Origin: Brevibacillus fluminis
GTDB taxonomy: Bacteria > Bacillota > Bacilli > Brevibacillales > Brevibacillaceae
Assembly: GCF_003710825.1 (NCBI RefSeq)
Contig: NZ_RHHQ01000022.1
Span: 1-64,000, forward strand
Length of the DNA stretch: 64,000 nucleotides
Direction of reading: 5' to 3'
Below the pieces are notes generated by a model. That model was not told the origin of the DNA. It searched no databases and was given only the letters and a program-made list of their open reading frames with translations. Position 1 is the stretch's first letter, and each line of letters starts with the position of its first letter. Made by a program: the position numbers and the translations under genes. Positions 24,239 through 32,742 of the stretch are shown here, piece after piece.

Positions 24239-24267
24239 GCAGGAATTGGATAATGAGAGAGAGAACA
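24239..24267 (+). promoter_or_regulatory. SigH promoter of the spoIIA operon
   Basis: GCAGGAATT matches the SigH -35 consensus RnAGGAwWW at every position. After 12 bp, AGAGAACA matches RnnGAATw except for one base. The predicted start lies about 30 nt before spoIIAA, where the B. subtilis spoIIA operon also has its SigH promoter. Confidence 0.65.
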
Positions 24268-24303
24268 GATAGTGCATAACAAGGAGAAGGAGTGGCACAC
24301 ACA

Positions 24304-24654
24304 ATGAGCCTTCAGGTCACATTGGAAACAAAGCAGGATGTTTTGGTCATTCGCTTGCAGGGAGAACTCGATCACCACTCAGCAGAAGAGCTCAGGAAGC
24401 GTGCCGATGAGGTGTTGCGGAACGATCAGATCCGCCACATTTTGCTCAGTCTGGCAGGGTGCACCTTTATGGATAGCTCGGGTATCGGCGTGATTCTTGG
24501 GCGCTACAAGCAGGTGCTGGCTCGCGAAGGCGAGATGGTCGTCTGCTCGCTCAATCCGACTATTTACCGAATCTTCGAGATGTCAGGCTTGTTTAAAGTA
24601 ATCAAGTTTCGTGAAAGTGAAATGGATGCACTACACATCCTGGGGGTGGCCTAA
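24304..24654 (+). CDS. spoIIAA: Anti-sigma F factor antagonist
   Basis: This 116-residue STAS-domain protein in its dephosphorylated form frees SigF by attacking SpoIIAB. The phosphorylated serine is conserved as Ser58 in FMDSSGIGV, the same residue number as in B. subtilis. ATG 24304 gives an N-terminus (MSLQV) that lines up with known SpoIIAA; GTG 24292 would add four residues. Its stop codon touches the ATG of spoIIAB. Confidence 0.96.
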   Translation: MSLQVTLETKQDVLVIRLQGELDHHSAEELRKRADEVLRNDQIRHILLSLAGCTFMDSSGIGVILGRYKQVLAREGEMVVCSLNPTIYRIFEMSGLFKVIKFRESEMDALHILGVA

Positions 24655-25101
24655 ATGAAACAGGGGAATTTCATGAGCCTCGAATTTGCTGCATTGAGCC
24701 AAAATGAAGCATTTGCCCGCATTGCTGTCGCATCGTTCGTATCCCAACTGGATATTACAATGGATGAGCTTGAAGAGATTAAAACGGTTGTATCCGAAGC
24801 GGTAACGAACTCGATCATTCATGGCTATGAGGAAAATCCGGAAGGGATCGTCCGCATTAGCGTAGCGATGACGTCAGAACGTATCGAGCTGGTAATCGAA
24901 GACAATGGAAAAGGGATCGAAGATGTTGAGCAGGCAATGCAGCCGCTTTATACGACTAAGCCGGAATTGGAGCGTTCCGGCATGGGCTTTACGATTATGG
25001 AAAATTTCATGGATTCCATCGAGGTCGTCACGAGCCCGGGCAATGGAACCAAAATTCGTTTGAGCAAATGCCTTTCACTTTCTACAGCAATCCAAAACTA
25101 G
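24655..25101 (+). CDS. spoIIAB: Anti-sigma F factor and SpoIIAA kinase
   Basis: This 148-residue GHKL-family protein binds SigF or phosphorylates SpoIIAA. The N box is SEAVTNSIIHGY (about 43-54), the G1 box EDNGKGI (about 82-88) and the G2 region ERSGMGFTIM (about 105-114). It starts immediately after the spoIIAA stop, so equimolar coupled translation is expected. It is part of the spoIIAA-spoIIAB-sigF operon. Confidence 0.97.
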   Translation: MKQGNFMSLEFAALSQNEAFARIAVASFVSQLDITMDELEEIKTVVSEAVTNSIIHGYEENPEGIVRISVAMTSERIELVIEDNGKGIEDVEQAMQPLYTTKPELERSGMGFTIMENFMDSIEVVTSPGNGTKIRLSKCLSLSTAIQN

Positions 25102-25111
25102 GGGTAGTGCT

Positions 25112-25867
25112 ATGGGAGCCGACATGAAAAACGCGAGTCAGCCGTTTTTGACAAATGTACAGGTCAAAGAGTTGATCGCGAGAAGCCAAGAAGGGGACGT
25201 ACAAGCGAGAGAGCTTCTTGTGAACAGCAATATCCGTTTGGTGTGGTCCGTCGTTCAGCGTTTCATCAATCGAGGCTACGAAGCGGATGACCTTTTCCAG
25301 ATTGGATGCATTGGCCTGTTGAAGGCAGTGGACAAGTTTGATTTGAATTATGATGTCAAATTTTCCACCTATGCAGTCCCGATGATCATCGGGGAGATTC
25401 AACGATTCCTGCGCGACGACGGGACTGTGAAAGTCAGCCGCTCGCTCAAGGAGACCGCCAACAAAGTGAGACGGGCCAAGGATGAGCTGTATAAGCAATT
25501 CGGGCGGTCGCCGACGATCGCGGAAGTGGCTGAGGCGATCGGTATTACGCCGGAGGAAGTGGTATTTGCCCAGGAAGCGAGTCGAGCGCCGTCGTCCATA
25601 CATGAGACTGTCTTCGAAAACGACGGTGATCCGATTACCTTGATTGATCAGATTGCGGATGACAGTTTGGGCAAATGGTTCGACAAAATTGCTTTGCGCG
25701 AAGCCATCGACAAATTGAGCGATCGCGAAAAGCTGATCGTCTATCTCCGCTACTATAAAGATCAGACACAGTCCGAGGTAGCGGAGCGCTTAAGCATATC
25801 GCAGGTGCAAGTCTCCCGATTGGAAAAACGCATCTTGCAGACCATTCGCGACCAGATTGAGCAGTAA
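25112..25867 (+). CDS. sigF: RNA polymerase sigma F factor, forespore-specific
   Basis: This 251-residue sigma-70 family factor is of the sporulation subgroup. Region 2 includes YEADDLFQIGCIGLLKAVDKF and the -10 binding helix FSTYAVPMIIGEIQRF. Region 3 starts VSRSLKETANK, and region 4 ends with the recognition helix in QSEVAERLSISQVQVSRLEK. SigF is the first forespore factor after asymmetric division. A terminator overlapping the stop codon separates it from spoVA. The ribosome-binding site is weak (AGGGGTAG). Confidence 0.97.
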   Translation: MGADMKNASQPFLTNVQVKELIARSQEGDVQARELLVNSNIRLVWSVVQRFINRGYEADDLFQIGCIGLLKAVDKFDLNYDVKFSTYAVPMIIGEIQRFLRDDGTVKVSRSLKETANKVRRAKDELYKQFGRSPTIAEVAEAIGITPEEVVFAQEASRAPSSIHETVFENDGDPITLIDQIADDSLGKWFDKIALREAIDKLSDREKLIVYLRYYKDQTQSEVAERLSISQVQVSRLEKRILQTIRDQIEQ

Positions 25868-25887
25868 GCTCATCTGGTCGTTTTTTT
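25850..25887 (+). terminator. Terminator of the spoIIA operon
   Basis: GACCAGATTGAGC pairs with GCTCATCTGGTC (one bulged T), spanning the sigF stop codon, and is followed by seven T. Confidence 0.88.
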
Positions 25888-25952
25888 GTGATAAAACCTG
25901 CGTTTAGTGAATGCAGAAGATCGCCCGCAAAAGTCTGTTCACCAAACCAAAC

Positions 25953-25982
25953 GCATGCCCCACGCCGCGACCGCGCATACTA
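25953..25982 (+). promoter_or_regulatory. SigG promoter of the spoVA operon
   Basis: GCATG followed after 18 bp by CATACTA matches the B. subtilis SigG consensus gHATR-N17/18-CATwmTA without a mismatch. It lies 36 nt before the spoVAA ATG. It excludes the longer reading frame that opens at 25907. Confidence 0.75.
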
Positions 25983-26017
25983 GCGTTATTCTGGCTGGAA
26001 GGGAGGCTGCGTGTGCG

Positions 26018-26632
26018 ATGGCAGATTTGTTGTATTTTCGCCTGCGGAAGCGCCTATCGGTCAGTCCGGGGGCGACGATCTCGCTTGGCGACATTTGCCA
26101 ATTGTTCATGGATGGCGAGTCAGAGCGAAACTTGGCCAAAATCCCCATCTATCAGGTGAAGCCAACAGACGGAAACCTCGTCATTATCGACGTGATGCAG
26201 GTGATCCAAAAGCTCCGCTCGATCTATCCAGAGCTTTCGCTGGAGGTGCAGGGGGCCTCACAAATCATCGTCGAGGTGCTGAGTCCGCGCAAAAAACCAA
26301 ACCTGCTTTTGGTCGCATTGGTTTGGCTCGTCCTGTTCATCGGCTCAGGCCTTGCGATCATGAATTTCCATACCGATGTTAGCATGCTTCAGGTGCATCA
26401 GCGCATCTATTACTTGCTCACTGGCGAAACGAATTTGCAGCCTTTGGTTTTGCAAATCCCGTACTCGATCGGCATCGGGCTAGGGATGATTTTGTTTTTT
26501 AATCACATTTTCAAAAAGCGGATTAATGAAGAGCCAAGCCCGCTGGAGGTTGAGCTGTTTTTGTATCAGCAAAGCCTTGATCAATATTACATCCAACATG
26601 AAAACAAGGAGAATGAAAAAACGAAGCTATGA
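26018..26632 (+). CDS. spoVAA: Stage V sporulation protein AA
   Basis: This 204-residue membrane protein is the first product of the spoVA operon. It has an N-terminal soluble domain (about 1-95) and two transmembrane segments (about 97-117 and 147-167). The conserved FFNHIFKKRINEEPSPLEVE segment and preceding LQIPYSIGIGLGMI are near identical to what I recall of B. subtilis SpoVAA. ATG 26018 follows GGGAGG at 11-nt spacing and lies downstream of the SigG promoter. SpoVA proteins import dipicolinic acid into the forespore and release it on germination. It overlaps spoVAB by 4 nt. Confidence 0.93.
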   Translation: MADLLYFRLRKRLSVSPGATISLGDICQLFMDGESERNLAKIPIYQVKPTDGNLVIIDVMQVIQKLRSIYPELSLEVQGASQIIVEVLSPRKKPNLLLVALVWLVLFIGSGLAIMNFHTDVSMLQVHQRIYYLLTGETNLQPLVLQIPYSIGIGLGMILFFNHIFKKRINEEPSPLEVELFLYQQSLDQYYIQHENKENEKTKL

Positions 26633-27048
26633 AACTGCTACAGGATTTCGCGCTCATCGTCACCGGTCTATCAGGGGGGATCGCTGTCGGCAGCGGCTTT
26701 GTCGCGTTTATTACTGTGCTGGACATCATCCCGCGGCTCACCCAGCTGACCAGCTCCGCTTCCTATATACGTTCCTATGAATGGGCGCTGATCACAGGCG
26801 TCCTCTTTTTCACGCTGATCGATTTTTTCGTTTGGGTGGTGCACCTTCCGGCAATAGTGACTGCCGTTTTCGGGGTCTTTGCCGGTCTGTTCGTCGGGAC
26901 GTTGGCCGCTGGTCTGACCGAGGTTCTCAATGTCTTTCCGATATTGGCCAAACGGATTAGCCTGCAGGAGTCAATGCTGTGGTTATTGATGGCGATGGTG
27001 TTCGGTAAAATGATCGGTTCGCTACTTCAGTGGCTGCTTCAACTGTGA
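26629..27048 (+). CDS. spoVAB: Stage V sporulation protein AB
   Basis: This 139-residue integral membrane protein has four hydrophobic segments (about 8-30, 46-66, 68-92 and 110-135), consistent with SpoVAB in size and operon place. The start overlaps the spoVAA stop (ATGA), implying coupled translation. It is required with the other SpoVA proteins for dipicolinic acid uptake. No catalytic motif is expected. Confidence 0.92.
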   Translation: MKLLQDFALIVTGLSGGIAVGSGFVAFITVLDIIPRLTQLTSSASYIRSYEWALITGVLFFTLIDFFVWVVHLPAIVTAVFGVFAGLFVGTLAAGLTEVLNVFPILAKRISLQESMLWLLMAMVFGKMIGSLLQWLLQL

Positions 27049-27128
27049 TGGCAAAATTCGCTACTCATAGAACCCAGTTTTTTCTGAGAACCTACAGATA
27101 GGTGACAAGGAAAGGTGTGAGGAAAGAG

Positions 27129-27608
27129 ATGGCGACGAAAGTAAAGCAACGTCCCTCTTTTGAGATGTCGCAAGCCTTGTATCAGCAGCAGGCGAACAAG
27201 TTCAAACCGAAGCGAAATGTGCTGCTCAATTCGATACGGGCGTTTTGGGTAGGCGGGGCCATTTGTCTTTTGGGACAGGCGATCCAAAATTTTTATATCA
27301 GTGTGTTTCATTTCACCGAAAAAACGGCTGGGAATCCGACAGTGGCTACCCTTATTTTCATTTCCGTGCTGTTGACTGGGCTTGGAATCTACGACAACAT
27401 CGGCCAATACGCGGGGGCTGGTTCAGCTGTTCCGGTCACAGGCTTCGCCAACTCGATCGCATCAGCTGCAATCGAGCATAAAAGCGAAGGATATGTCCTT
27501 GGTGTTGGCGGTAACATGTTCAAACTAGCAGGCTCAGTCATCGTTTTTGGGGTCGTAGCCGCATTTGTCGCTGCGATCATAAAAGTCATCTATAAAATGG
27601 TGACGTAA
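27129..27608 (+). CDS. spoVAC: Stage V sporulation protein AC
   Basis: This 159-residue membrane protein has about four transmembrane segments. Conserved motifs are YDNIGQYAGAGSAVPVTGFANSI (written here as YDNIGQYAG and VPVTGFANS) and GVGGNMFKLAGSVI. SpoVAC of B. subtilis acts as a mechanosensitive channel that triggers dipicolinic acid release. I chose ATG 27129 with AGGAAAG upstream; in-frame GTG 27117 or 27102 are alternatives. It shares a fold with SpoVAEb encoded two genes downstream. Confidence 0.93.
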   Translation: MATKVKQRPSFEMSQALYQQQANKFKPKRNVLLNSIRAFWVGGAICLLGQAIQNFYISVFHFTEKTAGNPTVATLIFISVLLTGLGIYDNIGQYAGAGSAVPVTGFANSIASAAIEHKSEGYVLGVGGNMFKLAGSVIVFGVVAAFVAAIIKVIYKMVT

Positions 27609-27663
27609 CAAAAGGACAGCGAAAATGTTATCGGAACGAGCGAGAAGCGAGGGGGAATGACAG

Positions 27664-28698
27664 GTGGCAGTTGCAGCAGCGGCACCAACGGCCCGATTGA
27701 GCCGGCAAACCTGGCAATTTACCCAAGACGTGCGCATTCACGGTTCTGCGGTCGTCGTGGGTCCCAAGGAAGGGGAAGGGCCGCTTGGCTCTCTCTTCGA
27801 CAAAGTGTATGGCGACATGTATGCCGGACAGAAAACGTGGGAAGAGGCAGAGCGAGCCATGCTGGAGGAGGCAATCAGCCTCGCCATCTCAAAAGCGAAG
27901 CTTACGTCGCAAGAAGTGGATCTTATTCTGGCAGGTGATTTGCTGAACCAAAATATCACGGCTACATTTTCTGCACAAACGATGGGAGTTCCGTTAATGG
28001 GAATGTATGGCGCTTGCTCGACCTCGATGCTGACGCTTGCCAATGCCGCAGCTATGGTCAATGGCGGGTATGCGAACTATGCCATCGCAGCATGCAGCAG
28101 CCATAACGCGACAGCAGAGCGGCAGTTTCGCTACCCGACGGAATATGGAGGACAAAAGCCTCCGACAGCACAGTGGACCGTTACAGGCGCAGGAGCAGGG
28201 CTTGTTGGCCTCGGCGGCACCGGACCGCGTGTTACACATGCTACAGTTGGCAAGGTGATCGACATGGGGGTTCACGATCCGCAAGACATGGGCACGGCGA
28301 TGGCACCGGCTGCGGTCTCGACTTTGATCACACATTTTCACGATACGGATCGGCAGCCGAAGGACTACGATCTGATCGTAACCGGCGACCTTGCTTCGGT
28401 TGGCTATGCAATCGCCAAAAATTTGTTGGAGCAGGAAGGATACCAACTGGGCAACGTTTATAACGACTGCGGCCTCATGATTTTCTCGTCCGATCAGGAC
28501 GTTTTTGCAGGCGGAAGCGGTTGTGCCTGCAGCGCGGCCGTAACATACAGCTACATCTTGGACCAATTGCAAAAAGGATTTCTCAAGCGGGTGCTCGTAT
28601 GTGCAACGGGGGCCCTGCTCAGCCCGATCAGTACGTTGCAAGGAAATGCGATCCCCTGCATTGCGCATGCGGTCGCATTGGAAGGAGGAGGGGCATAA
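27664..28698 (+). CDS. spoVAD: Stage V sporulation protein AD
   Basis: This 344-residue soluble thiolase-fold protein binds dipicolinic acid. It contains the conserved GACSTSMLTL segment (thiolase-like Cys about 119) and NDCGLMIFSSDQDVFAGGSG (split: NDCGLMIF, DVFAGGSGC). GTG 27664 is the start, behind GAGGGGG. It overlaps the spoVAEb start by one base. It lies in the operon order AC-AD-AEb as in B. subtilis. Confidence 0.95.
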   Translation: MAVAAAAPTARLSRQTWQFTQDVRIHGSAVVVGPKEGEGPLGSLFDKVYGDMYAGQKTWEEAERAMLEEAISLAISKAKLTSQEVDLILAGDLLNQNITATFSAQTMGVPLMGMYGACSTSMLTLANAAAMVNGGYANYAIAACSSHNATAERQFRYPTEYGGQKPPTAQWTVTGAGAGLVGLGGTGPRVTHATVGKVIDMGVHDPQDMGTAMAPAAVSTLITHFHDTDRQPKDYDLIVTGDLASVGYAIAKNLLEQEGYQLGNVYNDCGLMIFSSDQDVFAGGSGCACSAAVTYSYILDQLQKGFLKRVLVCATGALLSPISTLQGNAIPCIAHAVALEGGGA

Positions 28699-29048
28699 TG
28701 GAGTATGTCATCGCGTTTATCGTCGGCGGCTTGATCTGTGTCGTAGGTCAGCTGCTGCTCGATGTGGGGAAATTGACGCCTGCGCATGTCATGAGCATTT
28801 TGGTCGTGTCAGGTGTCGTACTCGACTTTATCGGGGTCTATGATCCGTTTATCGATTTTGCAGGTGCAGGCGCAACGGTGCCAATCACAAGCTTTGGTCA
28901 TTCGCTGTATCACGGCGCCATGCAGGAAGCGGATCAGGACGGCTTGATTGGTGTCATAACCGGAATTTTTGAGGTGACGAGCGCAGGTATTTCCGCAGCC
29001 ATCGTGTTTGGCTTCCTAGCTTCCCTCGTTTTCAAACCAAAAGGCTGA
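28698..29048 (+). CDS. spoVAEB: Stage V sporulation protein AE (SpoVAEb)
   Basis: This 116-residue membrane protein is homologous to SpoVAC, with the shared DFAGAGATVPITSFGHSL-type segment (about 52-69) and three to four transmembrane helices. ATG 28698 is set by GGAGGAGG upstream and by the 1-nt overlap with spoVAD. The longer frame from 28521 only reads inside spoVAD. It forms part of the dipicolinic acid channel. Confidence 0.94.
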   Translation: MEYVIAFIVGGLICVVGQLLLDVGKLTPAHVMSILVVSGVVLDFIGVYDPFIDFAGAGATVPITSFGHSLYHGAMQEADQDGLIGVITGIFEVTSAGISAAIVFGFLASLVFKPKG

Positions 29049-29076
29049 GCATGCTGCTAGAGCGGGAGGAATTCGC

Positions 29077-29706
29077 GTGGCAGAGGCAAAAAGACGCGTC
29101 ATCATCATAACGGATGGGGACTATGTCGCTCAAAAAGCGGTGGAGCATGTGGCCCGCGAAGTTGGCGGACGCTGCATTACACTTTCAGCGGGGAACCCAA
29201 CCTCTTTGTCTGGCAAGCAAATGGTCGCTTTGATTAAAATGGCGGCGAACGATCCGGTGCTCGTCATGTGTGATGACAACGGCAATTACGGTCGCGGTCG
29301 CGGCGAGCAAGCGATCGAATACGTGCTGAAGCATCCTGACATCGAAGTGATCGGCGCGATCGCTGTCGCCTCCAACACGAGATGGGTGCATGGCGCAAGA
29401 GTGCTTTATTCCATCGACCAGGCAGGACAGATCGTGGAGGAAGCGGTCGATAAAGAAGGACACAGCGATAAAAGGCTACAGCACCGCATCTACGGAGATA
29501 CAGTGGACATCATCAATCGCTATCACATTCCCAATGTAATTGGAATAGGTGACATCGGCAAAATGGAGGGCAGAGACCGACTTTTGGACGGTTGCCCTGT
29601 CACATTGAAAGCCGTGCAGTGGATCTTGCAGAGGAGTGAACGCCATGATCGCGGAGAAACAGACGGGTTACAGGCAAAAGGAACGGCTCATCGGTTCCCA
29701 TCTTGA
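29077..29706 (+). CDS. spoVAEA: Stage V sporulation protein AEa
   Basis: This 209-residue soluble protein has an alpha/beta layout and no membrane segment. It starts RRVIIITDGDYVAQKAVE. A CDDNGNYGRGRGEQA motif (about 67-81) and a GIGDIGKMEGRD motif (about 166-177) are typical of SpoVAEa. The GTG start is 6 nt after GGGAGGA. It overlaps spoVAF by 62 nt in another frame. SpoVAEa is dispensable for dipicolinic acid uptake in B. subtilis, and its role is poorly known. Confidence 0.92.
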   Translation: MAEAKRRVIIITDGDYVAQKAVEHVAREVGGRCITLSAGNPTSLSGKQMVALIKMAANDPVLVMCDDNGNYGRGRGEQAIEYVLKHPDIEVIGAIAVASNTRWVHGARVLYSIDQAGQIVEEAVDKEGHSDKRLQHRIYGDTVDIINRYHIPNVIGIGDIGKMEGRDRLLDGCPVTLKAVQWILQRSERHDRGETDGLQAKGTAHRFPS

Positions 29707-31129
29707 TGAAAACAAAGCGGTTCTCGACGATATGCTCGGCATCGGCGTCACCTTTGACATCGGTGTACATGACTTCTCAATCGGGCATACCAAAGTGCTT
29801 CTTTACTATATCAATGGTTTTGCTGACAGTATTCTTATCACTGAGATTTTAAAGGACTTGAATGATTTACGGGAGCGGGAAATGCAGAACAATGTATTTG
29901 AACACTTGTATCACAAATACATTCCGTATTTCCAATTAACAAAAGTTGGAAAGATTGATGAATTTCTAGATAAGCTCCTTGTTGGGCAGGTTGGTCTGAT
30001 CATCGATGGAGAGGCGCAAGGAATTCTGATAGATGCCAAAGCGTTTCCGGGAAGGTCTCCTGCGGAACCGGATACAGAGCGGGTAGTTCGCGGCGCACAT
30101 GACGGGTTTACGGAAACCCTCGTCATCAATACAGCATTGACGAGAAGACGGATACGGGACGAGAGACTGCGTTTTGAGATCATGCAGATTGGCGAACGGT
30201 CTAAAACGGATGTGGCGGTTGCGTATTTGCAAGATGTGGCAAATACGAAGCTGGTGGACACAATCAAGGAGAAGTTGCAAAACATTCATATCGACGGGAT
30301 CCCGATGGCGGAAAAAACGGTTGAAGAGTTCATCATCGGCAAAACATGGAACCCGTTCCCGATGGTACGCTATACGGAACGACCGGATGTGGCGGCGATC
30401 CATTTGTTGGAAGGGCATGTCCTCGTGTATGTCGATACGTCTCCAAGTGTGATGATTACGCCGACCACTTACTTCCACCATGTGCAGCATGCCGAGGAGT
30501 ACCGTCAGACGCCTGTGGTGGGTGCGTATCTGCGGTGGGTTCGCTTCATTGGCATTATCGCATCGTTGATTCTTTTGCCGCTGTGGCTCTTGCTGGTGCT
30601 GCACCCCGAATTGACACCAGATACGCTTGACTTCCTCGGGGTTAAGCAAAAAGGCAGTATCCCGCTTTTATTCCAGTTTTTGCTGGCAGAGATTGGGTTA
30701 GATCTGATGCGGATGGCAGCGATTCATACACCTTCACCGCTGGCAACTGCAATGGGCTTGGTTGCTGCGATTTTGGTGGGGCAGGTGGCGATTCAGGTAG
30801 GACTGTTCTCGCCGGAAGTCATTCTATACCTTTCACTTGCTGCAATCGGAACGTTTGCGACACCAAGCTATGAACTGTCGCTTGCCAACCGGATTGTGCG
30901 GATATTCCTCTTGATCATGGTAGGTCTGTTCGGATTAGTCGGCTTGATGATCGGCTTCGGGGCGGTCTTACTGCTCTTAGCCTGCACACGTTCGCTCAAT
31001 ACCCCTTATCTCTGGCCGTTGATTCCGTTTAATTACAAAGCCATCAAAGGAATTTTCGTCCGTTTGGCGGTTCCAGCGATGAACAAGCGACCAAGCATTG
31101 TAAAGTCGCAAAATCCGCAGCGACAATAG
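29645..31129 (+). CDS. spoVAF: Stage V sporulation protein AF (GerA-family)
   Basis: This 494-residue protein is homologous to the A subunits of nutrient germinant receptors (GerA/spoVAF family). It has a soluble N-terminal domain (about 1-290) with EGHVLVYVDTSPSVMI near its end. Four to five transmembrane segments follow (about 297-325, 340-372, 375-400 and 412-440). The C-terminus has LNTPYLWPLIPFN. ATG 29645 is preferred, 9 nt after GAGGAG; GTG 29636 abuts that site. It is the last gene of the seven-gene spoVA operon. In B. subtilis SpoVAF together with FigP (YqhR) amplifies germination as an ion channel. Confidence 0.92.
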   Translation: MIAEKQTGYRQKERLIGSHLDENKAVLDDMLGIGVTFDIGVHDFSIGHTKVLLYYINGFADSILITEILKDLNDLREREMQNNVFEHLYHKYIPYFQLTKVGKIDEFLDKLLVGQVGLIIDGEAQGILIDAKAFPGRSPAEPDTERVVRGAHDGFTETLVINTALTRRRIRDERLRFEIMQIGERSKTDVAVAYLQDVANTKLVDTIKEKLQNIHIDGIPMAEKTVEEFIIGKTWNPFPMVRYTERPDVAAIHLLEGHVLVYVDTSPSVMITPTTYFHHVQHAEEYRQTPVVGAYLRWVRFIGIIASLILLPLWLLLVLHPELTPDTLDFLGVKQKGSIPLLFQFLLAEIGLDLMRMAAIHTPSPLATAMGLVAAILVGQVAIQVGLFSPEVILYLSLAAIGTFATPSYELSLANRIVRIFLLIMVGLFGLVGLMIGFGAVLLLLACTRSLNTPYLWPLIPFNYKAIKGIFVRLAVPAMNKRPSIVKSQNPQRQ

Positions 31130-31198
31130 CCGTGGCCCATTGTCAAGCGTAGATTTTGTGTGATATATTAAGAAATAATTTACTCAAGTAAAGAGTTG

Positions 31199-31232
31199 TG
31201 ACTGGCGCTTGTTTTGCGTCAGTTGTTTTTCT
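31199..31232 (+). terminator. Terminator of the spoVA operon
   Basis: ACTGGCGC and GCGTCAGT form an 8-bp stem (one G-T pair) with a 7-nt loop, followed by TGTTTTTCTTT. The rest of 31130-31268 shows no riboswitch. Confidence 0.8.
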
Positions 31233-31268
31233 TTGCGGTTAAGGGAGACATAGAGGAGGAGCCAGAGG

Positions 31269-32585
31269 ATGTATTTACATGGTACGAGTCGAATTAATCA
31301 ACTGGGGCATTTGGAAATTGGCGGATGCGATGCTGTTAAACTGGCCCAGGATTACGGAACGCCGCTTTATGTGTATGATGAAGAACTCATTCGCAACAAA
31401 TGCCGCGCCTATGTAACAGCTTTTCAGGAGAGCGGCTTCCGGTTTCAGGTAACCTATGCAAGCAAGGCTTTTTGTACCATGGCGATGTGTGCGCTGATCG
31501 AAGAGGAAGGCCTGTCGCTCGATGTGGTCTCCGGCGGTGAATTGTATACCGCTCTGTCAGCAGGGTACCCAGCGGATAAAATTCACTTCCACGGCAATAA
31601 CAAATCGCCGGACGAAATTGTTCAGGCTCTCGATGCGAACATCGGCTGTTTTGTTGTCGACAATTTTTATGAGCTGGAGCTTTTGAATGCATTGGCTTGT
31701 GAGCGCGGCAAACGCGTCGATATCCTCCTTCGCACGACACCAGGTGTGGAAGCGCATACGCATGAATACATTTCGACTGGTCAGCAAGACTCCAAGTTCG
31801 GCTTCGATATTAAGAGTGGTCAAGCCATTGAAGCGATTAGTCGCTCCCTCGCTTTGCCGGGTCTCCACCTTTTAGGTGTCCATTCGCATATCGGATCGCA
31901 AATTTTCGAGACAGACGGCTTTGTCATTGCGATCAAGCTATTGATCGAGCTGCTTGCGGATGCAAAAGAAAAGGACGGATTCGAGCCGACCGTTCTGAAT
32001 GTAGGCGGCGGTTTTGGTATTCGTTACGTCGATGGGGATACGCCATTGGAGCCGGGTGATTACGTGCGTGCCATCACCTCGACGGTCAGAACCGAATGTG
32101 AAAGCCGCAATATGTCGCTTCCTGAGCTGTGGATCGAACCAGGCCGCAGCATTGTAGGCGATGCTGGCACGACACTGTACACCGTTGGATCGAGCAAAAC
32201 CATTCCGGGATTGCGCAAATACGTGGCAGTAAACGGAGGCATGACCGACAATCTGCGTCCAGCGCTTTATCAGGCACAATATGAAGCCGCACTGGCGAAC
32301 CGGATGAATGAGGCTGAATTGGAAATTGTCTCAATTGCCGGAAAGTGCTGTGAATCGGGCGACATGCTCATCTGGGATGTATCCCTGCCCGAGCCGAAAG
32401 CCGGTGACATTTTGGCCGTATCCAGCACGGGTGCATACGGCTATGCGATGTCCAACAATTACAACCGGATCGCACGCCCAGCTGTCATTTTCGTCAAAGA
32501 CGGGGAAGCGACTGAAGTGGTTGCCCGCGAAACGATGCAGGATCTGGTCAAAAACGACAAGCTGCTGCAAAAACAAAACCGTTAA
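31269..32585 (+). CDS. lysA: Diaminopimelate decarboxylase
   Basis: This 438-residue PLP enzyme of the fold III (alanine racemase-like) class makes L-lysine from meso-diaminopimelate, the last step of lysine synthesis. The PLP lysine is in VTYASKAF (about residue 64), with HSHIGSQIF, VGGGFGIRY and EPGRSIVGDAG following. The C-terminal CCESGDML contributes the second-subunit cysteine. A GAGGAGCCAGAGG stretch precedes the ATG. The position after spoVA matches B. subtilis (spoVAF-lysA), where the gene is linked to sporulation DNA. Terminators stand on both sides. Confidence 0.96.
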   Translation: MYLHGTSRINQLGHLEIGGCDAVKLAQDYGTPLYVYDEELIRNKCRAYVTAFQESGFRFQVTYASKAFCTMAMCALIEEEGLSLDVVSGGELYTALSAGYPADKIHFHGNNKSPDEIVQALDANIGCFVVDNFYELELLNALACERGKRVDILLRTTPGVEAHTHEYISTGQQDSKFGFDIKSGQAIEAISRSLALPGLHLLGVHSHIGSQIFETDGFVIAIKLLIELLADAKEKDGFEPTVLNVGGGFGIRYVDGDTPLEPGDYVRAITSTVRTECESRNMSLPELWIEPGRSIVGDAGTTLYTVGSSKTIPGLRKYVAVNGGMTDNLRPALYQAQYEAALANRMNEAELEIVSIAGKCCESGDMLIWDVSLPEPKAGDILAVSSTGAYGYAMSNNYNRIARPAVIFVKDGEATEVVARETMQDLVKNDKLLQKQNR

Positions 32586-32600
32586 ACATGAATCGAAAAT

Positions 32601-32633
32601 CCTTCGTTTGCCGATGGCGGCGAAGGGTTTTTT
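32601..32633 (+). terminator. Terminator of lysA
   Basis: CCTTCG ... CGAAGG with an inner GCC/GGC step is followed by TTTTTT. Confidence 0.85.
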
Positions 32634-32742
32634 ATGTTTCGATGGGACTTTGGTGCCATTTCTTTCATGTAAGCTTAACCTAACCTTCACAATTGGTTTA
32701 AACTGACCTGAGATAATGGGCTTAGAGGAGGAAAGATTCCCC

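Noticed and set aside
25907..26017. N-terminal extension of spoVAA
   Set aside because: The stretch contains a perfect SigG promoter and the true ribosome-binding site lies at 26001-26006.
31130..31268. Possible lysine riboswitch ahead of lysA
   Set aside because: The gap is only 139 nt and holds the spoVA terminator. None of the lysine aptamer core is visible.
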